This document shows, in pieces, positions 1-8,411 of a DNA stretch of 64,000 nt. The first letter of the stretch is position 1; each line of letters opens with the position of its first letter. This DNA is from Amycolatopsis sp. NBC_01488 (GTDB lineage: Bacteria > Actinomycetota > Actinomycetes > Mycobacteriales > Pseudonocardiaceae). Position numbers and translations under genes: made by a program. The notes beneath the pieces are model-generated. The model saw only the letters and a program-made list of their open reading frames with translations, was not told the DNA's origin and searched no databases. The DNA is taken from contig NZ_CP109434.1 in NCBI RefSeq assembly GCF_036227105.1, positions 6,606,501-6,670,500 of the forward strand, in the 5' to 3' direction.

Positions 1-1444
1 CCGCTGTCGTAGGCCTGGCCGTCGGCCGCGCCGCCCCACTTGACGCACTTGCCCGCCGCGGCCGCCGACACGGGGCCGGCGAAGTAGGAGAACGAGCCGG
101 AGTCGGTGGTCCGAGCCGACCCCTGGACCTCCAGGTAGGCCGACGTCTGGGTGGCCGTCCCGGCGGACGTGCTCTTCATCGCCGCGACGCAGTTCTTGCC
201 GCTGGCAGCGTCGTACGACAAGTACACCGTGCCCGCCGTGCCGAGCGGCGCCGAGTCGATGACGCTGTAGCCGCCGCCGCACGCCGGGGCGCCGAGGGCG
301 TCGTCGGTGACCGCGGCGTAGCGGATCGTGTCGTTGGCGTGGAGTTCCGGCCCGGCTTCGAACAGCACGCCGACCGAGGACTGCGACAGCTGCACCATGT
401 CCGAGTAGGCCGCGTCCTGCCCCCACACGAGCACGCTGCCCGCGGTGCCGGTCCAGTTGGCGCCTTCGTCGAAGGACGAGTGGATCCGCAGCTCCTTGCG
501 ACGGTCGCAAGTGGACGGTGCGGCGAACACGATCCGGTTGTACCTGCCGCCGGTGTCGGTGGCGCTCATCCGCGCCGTCGAGCCTTCGACCGTCGGGGTG
601 ACGAGGTCGGTCGCGAAGGCGAACTTCGAGCTGAAGGTCGCACCGCCGTCGGAGCTGATCGCGAAGGCGCGGTTGTGGGTGCCGTCGGCGAGGCACTTGT
701 TGTCGCTGTTGGCGTCGTTGCGCGCGGCCGCGTAGACCTGGCCGTCCTTCAGCTCGGTGACGCTGATCTCCTGCGGGTTCATCAGATCCGACGTCGAGGT
801 GTCGGTCGCGCCGCGGTGCCAGGTGCTGCCCTGGTCGTCGCTGTAGACCAGCGAGCCCGTGTTCTTGCCGCTGATCGTGTAGCTCATCCCGGCGACGAGG
901 CGGCCGGCGTGCGCGCCGCGGGTCAGCACGATCCCGTGCGACGGCCCGGTGGCGAGCCAGCCCGGGGCGGCGGCGAAGCCGAGTTCCGTGGTCAGCACCT
1001 TCGGCGCGCCCCACGTCTTCCCGTTGTCCTCGCTGACGGACACGCGCGGGATCCGGCCGCACGCGGGGTTCGTGTAGCACTGCATGGTCGACAGCAGCAC
1101 GATCCGGTCGCTGCCGGGGATGACGATCGGCGCCGGGTTGCCCTTGGTGTCGCCGTTGGCCTTGATGACGGTCTGCAGCGCGCTCCACGTCTTGCCGCCG
1201 TCGGTCGAGCGCTTCAGCACGAGGTCGATCTCGCCGAGGTCGGCACAGGTGGCGGCGCCGCCGTTGCGGCCCTCGGCGAAGGCGAGCAGCGCGCCGTCGT
1301 TGGCCTTGACGATGGTGGGGATGCGGTAGGCGTGCTGGCGACATCGGCGTGCGCGGCGGCAGCGCCGACCGCGGCCGGCACGGCGACGGCGGCACACCCC
1401 AGCAGCCCGGCCAGCAGGCCTTTCGCGATTCGGGTGATCTTCAC
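1..1444 (-). pseudogene. secreted sialidase (Asp-box/BNR), frameshifted, 3' end outside window
   Basis: The minus strand encodes a sialidase-type six-bladed beta-propeller. In one frame from about 1331 down to 1 there is the YRIP motif (Arg of the catalytic triad) and five Asp-box repeats of the S-x-D-x-G-x-T-W type. The signal peptide (GTG at 1444, MKITRIAKGLLAG start, AHA cleavage) is in a different frame. The frame changes between about 1331 and 1340, just before YRIP, and the usual linker between signal peptide and YRIP is almost absent, so either a small deletion inactivated the gene or the assembly has an error there. The rest of the frame is open to the window edge. Expected role: extracellular removal of sialic acids. 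A GGGAG ribosome site precedes the GTG. Confidence 0.75.
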
Positions 1445-1500
1445 GGTTCTCCCTGCGGATTCGTTCTACGTCCTACGTCTCGGCGGTAGCCTCGACGCGG

Positions 1501-1520
1501 CCCGTACAAGACCCGTACAA
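1501..1520 (-). promoter_or_regulatory. direct repeat upstream of the sialidase
   Basis: CCCGTACAA occurs twice with starts 11 bp apart (1501 and 1512), about one helical turn, giving TTGTACGGG twice on the coding strand of the sialidase. It lies roughly 57-76 bp before that gene's start. The geometry fits a response-regulator-type tandem site, but no regulator is identified. Confidence 0.35.
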
Positions 1521-1560
1521 CCCGGCGTATAACGTCCTATTCATGGCCGGGAGGGAAACC

Positions 1561-2529
1561 TCAGGTGAACGCGACCAGGGTCGCGAACCCGGTCCCCAGC
1601 ACCAGAAGCGTGGACAGGAGACCCAGGAGCAGGGCCCGGCCGCCGCGGCGCAGCAGCGGGCCGAGCCGGACCGCGCAGCCGAGGCCGAAGAGCGCGCCGG
1701 CGAGCAGGAGCGTCGAGGCCGTCTTCGCGATGTCGAGCGCGAACGCCGGGACGAGCCCCGTGCTGCGGACGGCGACCATCGCGAGGAACCCGAGGACGAA
1801 CAGCGGCACGATCGGCGCGTGGCCGCCGCGGCGAGTGCGTTCGGTGGCGCCGACGATCGCGACCACCGGCGCCAGCAGCACGACCCGGCTCAGCTTGACC
1901 ACGATCGCGACCGCCACCGCGGCGGCGCCCGCCGGTCCGGCCGCCGCGACGACCTGCGCGACCTCGTGCACCGAAATCCCGGCCCAGCTGCCGGTCCGGG
2001 TCGCGTCCAGGCCGATGGCGTGCGCCAGCAGCGGGAGGACGCCGATGGCGAGGCTGCCGTAGCAGGTGACGAGCGCGACGGCCGTCGCGACGTCTTCGTC
2101 GTCGCGCTCGACCACGCCTTCCATCGCCGCGATCGCCGAGGCGCCGCAGATCGAGAACCCGGTGGCGACCAGCAGGGCGAGGCCGCGCGGCACGCGGACC
2201 AGCCGGCCGAGGCCGAGCGTGCCGAGGAACGTGACGGTGACCGTCAGCACCACCGCGGCGAGCGTGCCGGGGCCGAGTGCGAGCACGGTGGGAACGGCGA
2301 GCTGCAGTCCCAGCAGGACGACACCCGCGCGCAACAGGCGTTTCGTGAGCCGGGCCACGGCCTTCCGGTGCTCTTCGGTGAGCGCCGGGGTGCTCCCGGC
2401 GACGATGCCCAGCACGACGGCGACGGTGAGCGCGCTCGCCACCGGCCAGACCGAGCTCAGCGCGTAGGCCGCGGCGACGCCGAGCCCGATGATCGCGAGG
2501 CCGGAGATTTTCGTCGATGTCAGTGTCAT
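1561..2529 (-). CDS. YeiH/UPF0324 family putative sulfate exporter
   Basis: A 322-residue polytopic membrane protein with about ten hydrophobic helices. It has the features of the YeiH/UPF0324 (Cons_hypoth698) family: an FSICGASAIAAM-type segment at about residue 130 and a VHEVAQVVAA segment near 200. Family members are annotated as sulfate or small-anion exporters from genetic context; the substrate here is inferred. The ATG at 2529 (MTLTSTKISG) is preferred over an upstream start at 2589 that would run into the divergent regulator's promoter. It is divergent from the LysR gene at 2601, the usual pairing for YeiH and its LysR regulator. Confidence 0.85.
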   Translation of the reverse strand: MTLTSTKISGLAIIGLGVAAAYALSSVWPVASALTVAVVLGIVAGSTPALTEEHRKAVARLTKRLLRAGVVLLGLQLAVPTVLALGPGTLAAVVLTVTVTFLGTLGLGRLVRVPRGLALLVATGFSICGASAIAAMEGVVERDDEDVATAVALVTCYGSLAIGVLPLLAHAIGLDATRTGSWAGISVHEVAQVVAAAGPAGAAAVAVAIVVKLSRVVLLAPVVAIVGATERTRRGGHAPIVPLFVLGFLAMVAVRSTGLVPAFALDIAKTASTLLLAGALFGLGCAVRLGPLLRRGGRALLLGLLSTLLVLGTGFATLVAFT

Positions 2530-2600
2530 GCTCCCCAGCTTCGCCGCGCTGGGCGGTGCGCGGTAGCCGTCGGTGCGAGGGGAGGTCATAGACTGGAGCT

Positions 2601-3503
2601 ATGACCGGACCGGACCTGGACTCGCTGCGCCTGCTGGTGCTCGTCGACGACCTCGGCAGCATCGGCCAAGCGGCGGGGGCACTCGGCATCGCCCAGCCGT
2701 CGGCGAGCAAGCGACTGTCCACTTTGGAGAGACAATTGGGACTGTCGCTGGTGGACCGGACGCGGCGCGGCTCGGCACTGACCCCGGACGGCCGCGTGAT
2801 CGCGGGCTGGGCGCACCGGGTCCTGACCGAAGTGGATGGTCTGCGGACCGGCGCGGAGGCGTTGCGCACCCAGCGCGGCGCGAAGCTGCGGGTCGCGGCG
2901 AGCATGACGCTGGCGGAGCACTTCGTGCCCGCGTGGATCGGTGAGGTGAAGCGGACCGGGCCGGACACCTACGTCGGGCTGGAGGTGGTGAACTCCGAGC
3001 ACGTCGCCGACCTGGTCGCCCGCGGCCGCGTGGACCTCGGGTTCGTCGAGTCGCCGGGGCCGTGGCGGGGCCTGTCGACGCGGCGGGTCGCGACGGACCG
3101 GCTCGTCGTGGTGGTCCCGGCGGGGCACGCCTGGGCGCGTCGCCGCCGTCCGCTGACGGCTTTCGAGTTGGCGGCGACCTCCCTGGTGGTGCGCGAGCCG
3201 GGGTCGGGGACCCGCGAGACGGTGGAGGCGGCGCTGCGGCGGGCGGGGGCGGGGCCGGTGAAGCCGTTGCTGGAGCTGGGTTCGGCGTCGGCGGTGCGGA
3301 ACGCGGTGATCGCCGGCGCCGGGCCCGCGGTGATCAGCGAGCTGGACGTGGTGCGCGAGGTCGCGGGCCGCCGGCTGGTCCCGGTGGCGGTGGCGGGGGT
3401 CGAGCTGGGCCGGGTGCTGCGGGCGGTGTGGCCGGCGGGGCGTCGACTGGCGGGCCCGGCGGCGGAGCTGCTGGCGTTGGCGGTCAAGTCCGGAACGGCG
3501 TGA
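2601..3503 (+). CDS. LysR family transcriptional regulator
   Basis: A 300-residue protein with an N-terminal winged helix-turn-helix (about residues 7-65, containing the GSIGQAAGALGIAQPSASKRL recognition region, here quoted only by its ends) and a LysR substrate-binding fold (about 90-295). It is divergent from the yeiH-type exporter with 71 bp between starts, which suggests it controls that exporter and itself. The ligand cannot be read from sequence; in related pairs it is linked to sulfur or small-anion metabolism. Start ATG at 2601 is the first in frame and aligns with the normal LysR N-terminus. Confidence 0.9.
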   Translation: MTGPDLDSLRLLVLVDDLGSIGQAAGALGIAQPSASKRLSTLERQLGLSLVDRTRRGSALTPDGRVIAGWAHRVLTEVDGLRTGAEALRTQRGAKLRVAASMTLAEHFVPAWIGEVKRTGPDTYVGLEVVNSEHVADLVARGRVDLGFVESPGPWRGLSTRRVATDRLVVVVPAGHAWARRRRPLTAFELAATSLVVREPGSGTRETVEAALRRAGAGPVKPLLELGSASAVRNAVIAGAGPAVISELDVVREVAGRRLVPVAVAGVELGRVLRAVWPAGRRLAGPAAELLALAVKSGTA

Positions 3504-3541
3504 GGTCTGGTGCTCCGGCTTGGCGGGTTGCCGTCGATCCA

Positions 3542-3559
3542 ACGGCGATATATCGTCGT
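3542..3559. promoter_or_regulatory. 18-bp palindromic operator of the PadR gene
   Basis: ACGGCGATATATCGTCGT is palindromic at 8 of 9 base pairs, with a perfect CGATATATCG core at 3546-3555. It lies 41 bp before the PadR start. AT-containing palindromes of this type are typical PadR operators, so autoregulation is likely. It is one of very few AT-rich spots in this region. Confidence 0.6.
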
Positions 3560-3599
3560 AGTGTCGGCGATACGGCGAGTGGAGGAGGAAGACGTGGAG

Positions 3600-4652
3600 A
3601 TGAGCGCGGGAGCAGGACGCATGTTCGGCGGCTTCGGGGGCGGGTTCGGTGGCCACGGGCCCGGTGATCACCACGGGCACGGTGGCTTCGGTTTCGAGCA
3701 TTTGGGGCACGGCCGTCCGGGGCACTTCGGGCCGCCGGGTCACGGAGGTGCGCGGCACGCGGATCATGGGCATGGCCGGCCAGGGCACTCCGGGCCTCCG
3801 GACCATGGTGGTCCCGGGCCCTCGGATCTCGGGCATGGCGTGCCAGGGCATTTCGGGCCGCCGGATCACGGGGGTGCGGGGCACGCGGATCACGGGCATG
3901 GCCGTCCGGGGCACTTCGGGCCGCCGGATCACGGTGGCTTCGGGCATCCCGGCCACGGCGACCACCCTGGGCACGACATCCCCGGTCACGAGGACTGGGA
4001 CGGCGGACCCGAGCTGGCGCGCGGCGGGTTCCCGCCCCCGCCGCCGCATCCGCCCCAGCCGCCGGGTGTGCCGGGTGGGCCCGGGTTCCCCGGCTTCCCC
4101 GGTGGTCCGGGCTCGTTCGGCGGCCCGGGCGGCTGGATGGGCGGGGCGTTCCAGCGGGTGCGGGAGTTCCGGGGCGGCGGGCGCGGGCCGAGCCGTCCGG
4201 TGCGGCCGGCCGTGCTGGCACTGCTCGCCGAGGAGCCGATGCACGGCTACCAGCTGATGCAGGAGATCCGGCGCCGCACGAACGAGCGGTGGCGGCCCAG
4301 CCCCGGTTCCGTCTACCCGATCCTGCAGCAGCTGGAAGACGAGGGCCTGGTCCACACGGCCGAGACGGGCGGCCGCCGCGTCGCCGAGCTGACCGACGCC
4401 GGCCGGGAGCACGTCGCCGGGCGGGAGGCGGAGTTCGCCGCCCTCTGGGACGACGGCGCACCCGAGGACGAGCCCGGCGCCGACCGCTTCGCAGCGCTCT
4501 GGCACGCACTCGGCGAGCTGTCCGGCGCAGCGGCCCAGGTCGGCTACAGCGGAACGGAAGCCCAGGTGGCCGAGGTGAAGAAGATCCTCGCCGACGCGCG
4601 CCGCCGGGTCTACGCGGTCCTCGCCGACGCCGGCCTGGAGGACGAAGACTGA
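3600..4652 (+). CDS. PadR family regulator with His/Gly/Pro-rich repeat arm
   Basis: A 350-residue protein. Residues 1-190 are low complexity, very rich in Gly, His and Pro, and include four tandem 21-residue repeats of the form GHGRPGHFGPPDHGG plus six (about residues 36-119). Residues about 197-262 form a PadR winged helix (VLALLAEEPMHGYQLMQEI, then a PGSVYPILQQLEDEGLV helix). The last 65 residues are a helical dimerisation region. The start ATG at 3600 follows a strong GGAGGAGG site; GTG at 3594 is an alternative. His-rich arms can bind Ni, Zn or Cu, so a metal-responsive repressor is possible, but this is inference. A palindromic operator lies just upstream. Confidence 0.85.
   Translation: MSAGAGRMFGGFGGGFGGHGPGDHHGHGGFGFEHLGHGRPGHFGPPGHGGARHADHGHGRPGHSGPPDHGGPGPSDLGHGVPGHFGPPDHGGAGHADHGHGRPGHFGPPDHGGFGHPGHGDHPGHDIPGHEDWDGGPELARGGFPPPPPHPPQPPGVPGGPGFPGFPGGPGSFGGPGGWMGGAFQRVREFRGGGRGPSRPVRPAVLALLAEEPMHGYQLMQEIRRRTNERWRPSPGSVYPILQQLEDEGLVHTAETGGRRVAELTDAGREHVAGREAEFAALWDDGAPEDEPGADRFAALWHALGELSGAAAQVGYSGTEAQVAEVKKILADARRRVYAVLADAGLEDED
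3705..3956 (+). repeat. four tandem 63-bp in-frame repeats in the PadR gene
   Basis: Four copies of a 63-bp unit (starts 3705, 3768, 3831, 3894) encode 21-residue His/Gly/Pro-rich repeats. Copies 1, 3 and 4 are closest; copy 2 is diverged in its second half. Because the unit is a multiple of three, copy-number change would keep the PadR domain in frame. Confidence 0.8.
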
Positions 4653-4996
4653 TCCTGGTCGGTGCCCGCGTGGAGCGGAGGCTGCCGCACCGGTCACGCC
4701 GAGCGGAGGGTGTCGGGCCCGGCCGGGACCGGGTTGGTGGGTGTCCGCTCCGGGCGAGCGGCGGGTGCTGGGTTCGTTTTGGCTGGTGCCGCCAGTCGGG
4801 TCGGTCCGGCGGCCTGCTCGGCTGGTGGCTGCCCAGGGGAGCCGGGCGTGCTGCAGTCGGTCGCGCCGAGCCGGTGGCTCGTCGGCCCGAGCCGGCCGGT
4901 CGAAGGCCGGCCGCGCGCCCGTGATGGGGGCCGGGCCCGGCGTCGGGCGGATCGTCCACATCGGACGGTCTGCCCGGCCGGGTAAGCTCACGCCGC
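4653..4996. other. intergenic region, no gene seen
   Basis: This 344-bp stretch has no frame with convincing coding character. It holds a GC-rich inverted repeat (GCCGGCC at 4891-4897 and GGCCGGC at 4905-4911, 7-nt loop) that could terminate the PadR transcript, and a TAAGCT -10-like box at 4983-4988 directly before the next gene, suggesting a near-leaderless mRNA. Confidence 0.4.
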
Positions 4997-6034
4997 ATGG
5001 AGGAAAAGGACTTCGCCGCGTACCTCACCGCCACCATGACCGGCAGCGCGCTCACCATGCTCATCGGCGTCGGGCACCGGACCGGGCTCTTCGCGGCGGC
5101 CGCGCGAGGGCCCGCCACCAGTGCCGGGCTTGCCGACCGTGCCGGGCTTCAGGAGCGGTACGTCCGGGAATGGCTCGGCGCCATGGTCACCGGCCGCATC
5201 TTCACCTTCGAGGGCGGCGAGTACACCTTGCCGCCCGAGCACGCGAAGTTCCTGCTCGGCGAGACCGCGGCGAACCTCATGCCGTCGCTGCTGACGCTGA
5301 GTGCCTTCACCGGGATCCTGCCCGACCTCGAACGCAGCTTCGCCGACGGCGGCGGCGTCCCGCGGTCGGCGTACGGGCCCTACCTCGAATCCCTCGGCGC
5401 GAAGACCGGTGACAGCTGGAAGCACGTCTACCGCGAACACCTCGTGGACGGCTTCTTCGGCGCGGTCCCCGGCCTGACCGACCGGCTCACGGTCGGCGCT
5501 CGCGTGCTCGACCTGGGCTGCGGTACCGGGAACGCCATCGCCGTCGCCGCTCGCGCCTTTCCCGCCTCGCGGTTCACCGGGCTCGACATCAACGCGAACG
5601 TCGTCGCGCAGGCCGAAGCGGCCACGGACGGGCTGCCGAACGTCGCATTCGCCGTCGGGGACGCCGCCGAGCTGGTCGCCGATCCGCCCTACGACGTGAT
5701 CACCGCCTTCGACGCCGTCCACGACCAGGACCGTCCCGACGTCGTGCTGCGCCGGATCCGCGGCGCGCTGGCACCCGACGGCCTGTTCTTCATGGTGGAC
5801 ACGAACTTCTCCAGCCACGTCGAGAACAACATCGGCAACCCGCTGGCCGCCCTCTGCTACTCGATCAGCCTGATGTACTGCACGACGACGTCACTGGCCG
5901 AGGGCGGCGCCGCGCTGGGTGCCATGTGGGGCACCGAAAAGGCGTTGGACATGCTCGCGGACGCGGGGTTCCGGCACGTGAGCGTGCTCGATTCCCCGCG
6001 TCCGCAGAACTGCATCTACGCCTGTCGGCCCTGA
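4997..6034 (+). CDS. class I SAM-dependent methyltransferase with winged-helix N-terminus (Rv2258c-like)
   Basis: A 345-residue protein. Residues 1-90 are a winged-helix dimerisation/recognition region (ALTMLIGVGHRTGLF, then RYVREWLGAMV). Residues about 165-290 are a Rossmann methyltransferase with motif I VLDLGCGTGN near 169-178, an acidic FTGLDIN motif II and a DAVHDQDRP motif. The layout matches the Rv2258c-type family, which resembles small-molecule O-methyltransferases; the substrate is unknown. It stands alone, with a convergent carboxypeptidase gene 1 bp downstream. Confidence 0.85.
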   Translation: MEEKDFAAYLTATMTGSALTMLIGVGHRTGLFAAAARGPATSAGLADRAGLQERYVREWLGAMVTGRIFTFEGGEYTLPPEHAKFLLGETAANLMPSLLTLSAFTGILPDLERSFADGGGVPRSAYGPYLESLGAKTGDSWKHVYREHLVDGFFGAVPGLTDRLTVGARVLDLGCGTGNAIAVAARAFPASRFTGLDINANVVAQAEAATDGLPNVAFAVGDAAELVADPPYDVITAFDAVHDQDRPDVVLRRIRGALAPDGLFFMVDTNFSSHVENNIGNPLAALCYSISLMYCTTTSLAEGGAALGAMWGTEKALDMLADAGFRHVSVLDSPRPQNCIYACRP

Positions 6035-6035
6035 C

Positions 6036-7355
6036 TCACTGCTGGTACGGCGCCGCTGCGGCCTTCGCGGCGGTGATGAACGCGCCCTTGTTCTTCGGCC
6101 AGAACGTGCTGTCGACACAGGTGTAGCGCGGCAGGAACCCGCCACACGTGCCGCTCGAGCCGCCGACCTCGAACGTCACGCTCGCGACGCCCAGTTCGCC
6201 GTAGGTGAAGTCGTCGGTGGTGCCGGTCGTGTCGTAGCCGACGGTCTCCTCGTTGGTGCCGACGAGGTAGCCGTTCGACGCCGCGTACTTCGCGCCGAGC
6301 TTGCGGTACTGCGCGTCGTTCGGCGAAGTTGCCTGCGTGAAGCCCCACGGGATGATGATGTCGTTGCCGTAGCTGTGCAACGTGATCATCGTGCCCTTGG
6401 CCGTCGACGGCGCCGGGTCGTTGTTCCCGGTGCCGCGCTGGTCCGGGAAGATCGAGCGGGCCAGCTTCTCCAGCGCCTGCGTCTCGGGCTCGGAGCCGGC
6501 GCTCGGACCCTGGTAGGTCTCGGCGCAGGGGGAGTTGGAGTCGCCGCCCCACTTGAAGGTGGAGTTGCGGTTGAGGTCGACGCCGACGTTGGTGCCGGTG
6601 CAGCCGCCGCTGGTGTTGTCGGCGTTCTTGCGCTGCAGCTTCGGCGAGTTGCCGCCCGAAGCGACGATGTCGACGCCGTCCGGGTTCGCGATCGGCACCA
6701 CCCACACCTCGGTGGTGTCCAAAATGGACTTCGCGGTCGCGTCGGTCGCGTAGCCGTCGGCGAGGTAGTCGATCCAGCGCCAGGCGAGCTCGCCGGTCGA
6801 CAGCTCGCGGGCGTGGATCTGGGCCATCAGGAAGAACTTCGGCTTCGGCGACGTCGTCGAGAGCGTGCAGTCGCCGGCCTGCTTCTTGGTCAGGCAGATG
6901 GCCTGGACGTCGTGGCCGCCCTGGCCCTTGGCCTTCTTCCACGACTGCCCGATCGTGTACTTCGTGGCCAGGTCGGGGTGCGCGGAAGCGACGGCGGTGA
7001 GGTGGTTCTCCTGCGCGGTGACGGTGCGGTATCCGCCGTAGAAGGTGTCCGCCGCCAGGGAGTTCGCCTGCGCGGGGAGTTCCTTGTAGACGGTGTCGAA
7101 GAACGACGGCCGGTAGCCCAGCGCCCGCAGCTGGTTCGCCACGGCCTGGCCACCGACGACGAGGGCGGCGCCCGCATCGCCTTCCTCGACGTCGAACCCG
7201 GCTTTCACCAGCGCCTGGGCCTGGGCGGCGGTGGCCGGGATGCGCCAGAAGACCGGGGTGTCCGCCGGCTGCGCGGTGGCCGTGCCCCCGAGCAGGGTGG
7301 TGAGCAGGACTCCGGTCGCCGCGAGGGCGAGCCGGGACAGGGACCTTGACGCCAT
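6036..7355 (-). CDS. secreted M14 family zinc carboxypeptidase
   Basis: A 439-residue secreted metallocarboxypeptidase. It has a signal peptide (about residues 1-29, ending TATAQP), a pro-segment to about 110 and an M14 catalytic domain. Zinc ligands are visible as HARE (His181, Glu184) and His327 in TLHSYG. NPDG, DLNRN (260-264, Arg for substrate carboxylate) and the catalytic Glu396 in TFEVG are all present. It should trim C-terminal residues from extracellular peptides. The ATG at 7355 has a GAGGAG site a few bases upstream. All catalytic residues are intact. Confidence 0.9.
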   Translation of the reverse strand: MASRSLSRLALAATGVLLTTLLGGTATAQPADTPVFWRIPATAAQAQALVKAGFDVEEGDAGAALVVGGQAVANQLRALGYRPSFFDTVYKELPAQANSLAADTFYGGYRTVTAQENHLTAVASAHPDLATKYTIGQSWKKAKGQGGHDVQAICLTKKQAGDCTLSTTSPKPKFFLMAQIHARELSTGELAWRWIDYLADGYATDATAKSILDTTEVWVVPIANPDGVDIVASGGNSPKLQRKNADNTSGGCTGTNVGVDLNRNSTFKWGGDSNSPCAETYQGPSAGSEPETQALEKLARSIFPDQRGTGNNDPAPSTAKGTMITLHSYGNDIIIPWGFTQATSPNDAQYRKLGAKYAASNGYLVGTNEETVGYDTTGTTDDFTYGELGVASVTFEVGGSSGTCGGFLPRYTCVDSTFWPKNKGAFITAAKAAAAPYQQ

Positions 7356-7541
7356 CGGGGGGATCTCCTCACGGCCGCGCGGATGGACGCTCCGGTCCGA
7401 AACCAGCGGTCACCGAACCGGCACGCACAGTGTGTCGGTCCGGGACAAACCCGCCATACCCCCGAAAGTCGCGAAACCGCCCCGGGCCGGTGCCCTCACT
7501 ATGCTCGGAAGGAGCCAGGTCCGATCTCGAACGGAGTGCGC

Positions 7542-8411
7542 ATGCCGATCCACGACCTCGTCTTCCGGGGAAGACGCCTCGCCAGCGACCACGCGCTGGT
7601 GATGGCGATCGTCAACCGGACCCCCGACTCGTTCTACGACAACGGGGTGACGTACCTGGAGGAGCGCGCGCAGGCGGCCATCGGCCAGGCGATCGAGGAC
7701 GGCGCGGCGGTGATCGACATCGGCGGCGTGCCGGCCAGCCCGGGCCCGGAGGTCACCGTCAAGGAGGAGATCGCCCGGGTGCTGCCGACCGTGGACTGGG
7801 CCCGTGCGCACTTCCCGGACGTCGTGATCAGCGTCGACACCTACCGCGCCGAGGTCGCCGACGCGGTGTGCCGGGCCGGCGCCGACCTGATCAACGACAA
7901 CTGGGCCGCCTACGAGCCGGAGATCCTCGACGTCGCCGCGCAGTACGGCGCGGGGTATGTCTGCGCGCACGTCGACGGCATCGACCCGCGCACCGACCCG
8001 GTCAAGCCGCAGTACGACGACGTCGTCGCCTCGGTCGTCAAGGACACCACCGAGCTCGCCGAACGGGCGGTGGCGAAGGGCGTCCCGCGCGAGGGGATCA
8101 TGATCGACCCCTGCATCGACTTCTCGAAGAACACCTACCAGTCTCTGACCATCCTGCGGAACGTCGACAAGCTGGTCGCCACCGGCTGGCCGGTGCTGAT
8201 GGCGCTGTCCAACAAGGGCGTGGTCGGCGAGACGCTCGACGTCGGCATGGACGACCGCGTCACCGGCACCCTGGCCGCCACCGCGCACGCGGCCGCGCAG
8301 GGCGCCGCGATGTTCCGGGCGCACCAGGTCCGCGAGACGCGGCACGTGACCGAGATGATCGCGAGCATCGTGGGCACCCGTCCGCCGAAGAACGCCGTGC
8401 GGTGGCTGTGA
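7542..8411 (+). CDS. folP2: dihydropteroate synthase paralogue (FolP2-like)
   Basis: A 289-residue TIM-barrel pterin-binding protein with the motifs AIVNRTPDSFYDNG (residues about 25-38), ISVDTYRAEVA and a C-terminal ALSNKGVVGET. It resembles the mycobacterial FolP2 lineage rather than FolP1: it has MAIVNRTPDSFYD and LINDNW where classical synthase has a GVxNxTPDSF/D-D-G pattern. FolP2 in mycobacteria is not thought to supply the main synthase activity. The start ATG at 7542 has GGAG five bases upstream and a TATGCT -10-like box near 7500. It is translationally coupled to the next gene. Confidence 0.85.
   Translation: MPIHDLVFRGRRLASDHALVMAIVNRTPDSFYDNGVTYLEERAQAAIGQAIEDGAAVIDIGGVPASPGPEVTVKEEIARVLPTVDWARAHFPDVVISVDTYRAEVADAVCRAGADLINDNWAAYEPEILDVAAQYGAGYVCAHVDGIDPRTDPVKPQYDDVVASVVKDTTELAERAVAKGVPREGIMIDPCIDFSKNTYQSLTILRNVDKLVATGWPVLMALSNKGVVGETLDVGMDDRVTGTLAATAHAAAQGAAMFRAHQVRETRHVTEMIASIVGTRPPKNAVRWL

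Noticed and set aside
1543..2604. Long open frames on the strand opposite to the YeiH gene and many other genes
   Set aside because: High GC makes long antisense open frames common; they have Arg/Ala/Gly-rich compositions without domains or ribosome sites.
4662..4985. Plus-strand open frame in the gap after the PadR gene
   Set aside because: Arg/Gly/Ser-rich translation, no ribosome site, no similarity to a known fold.
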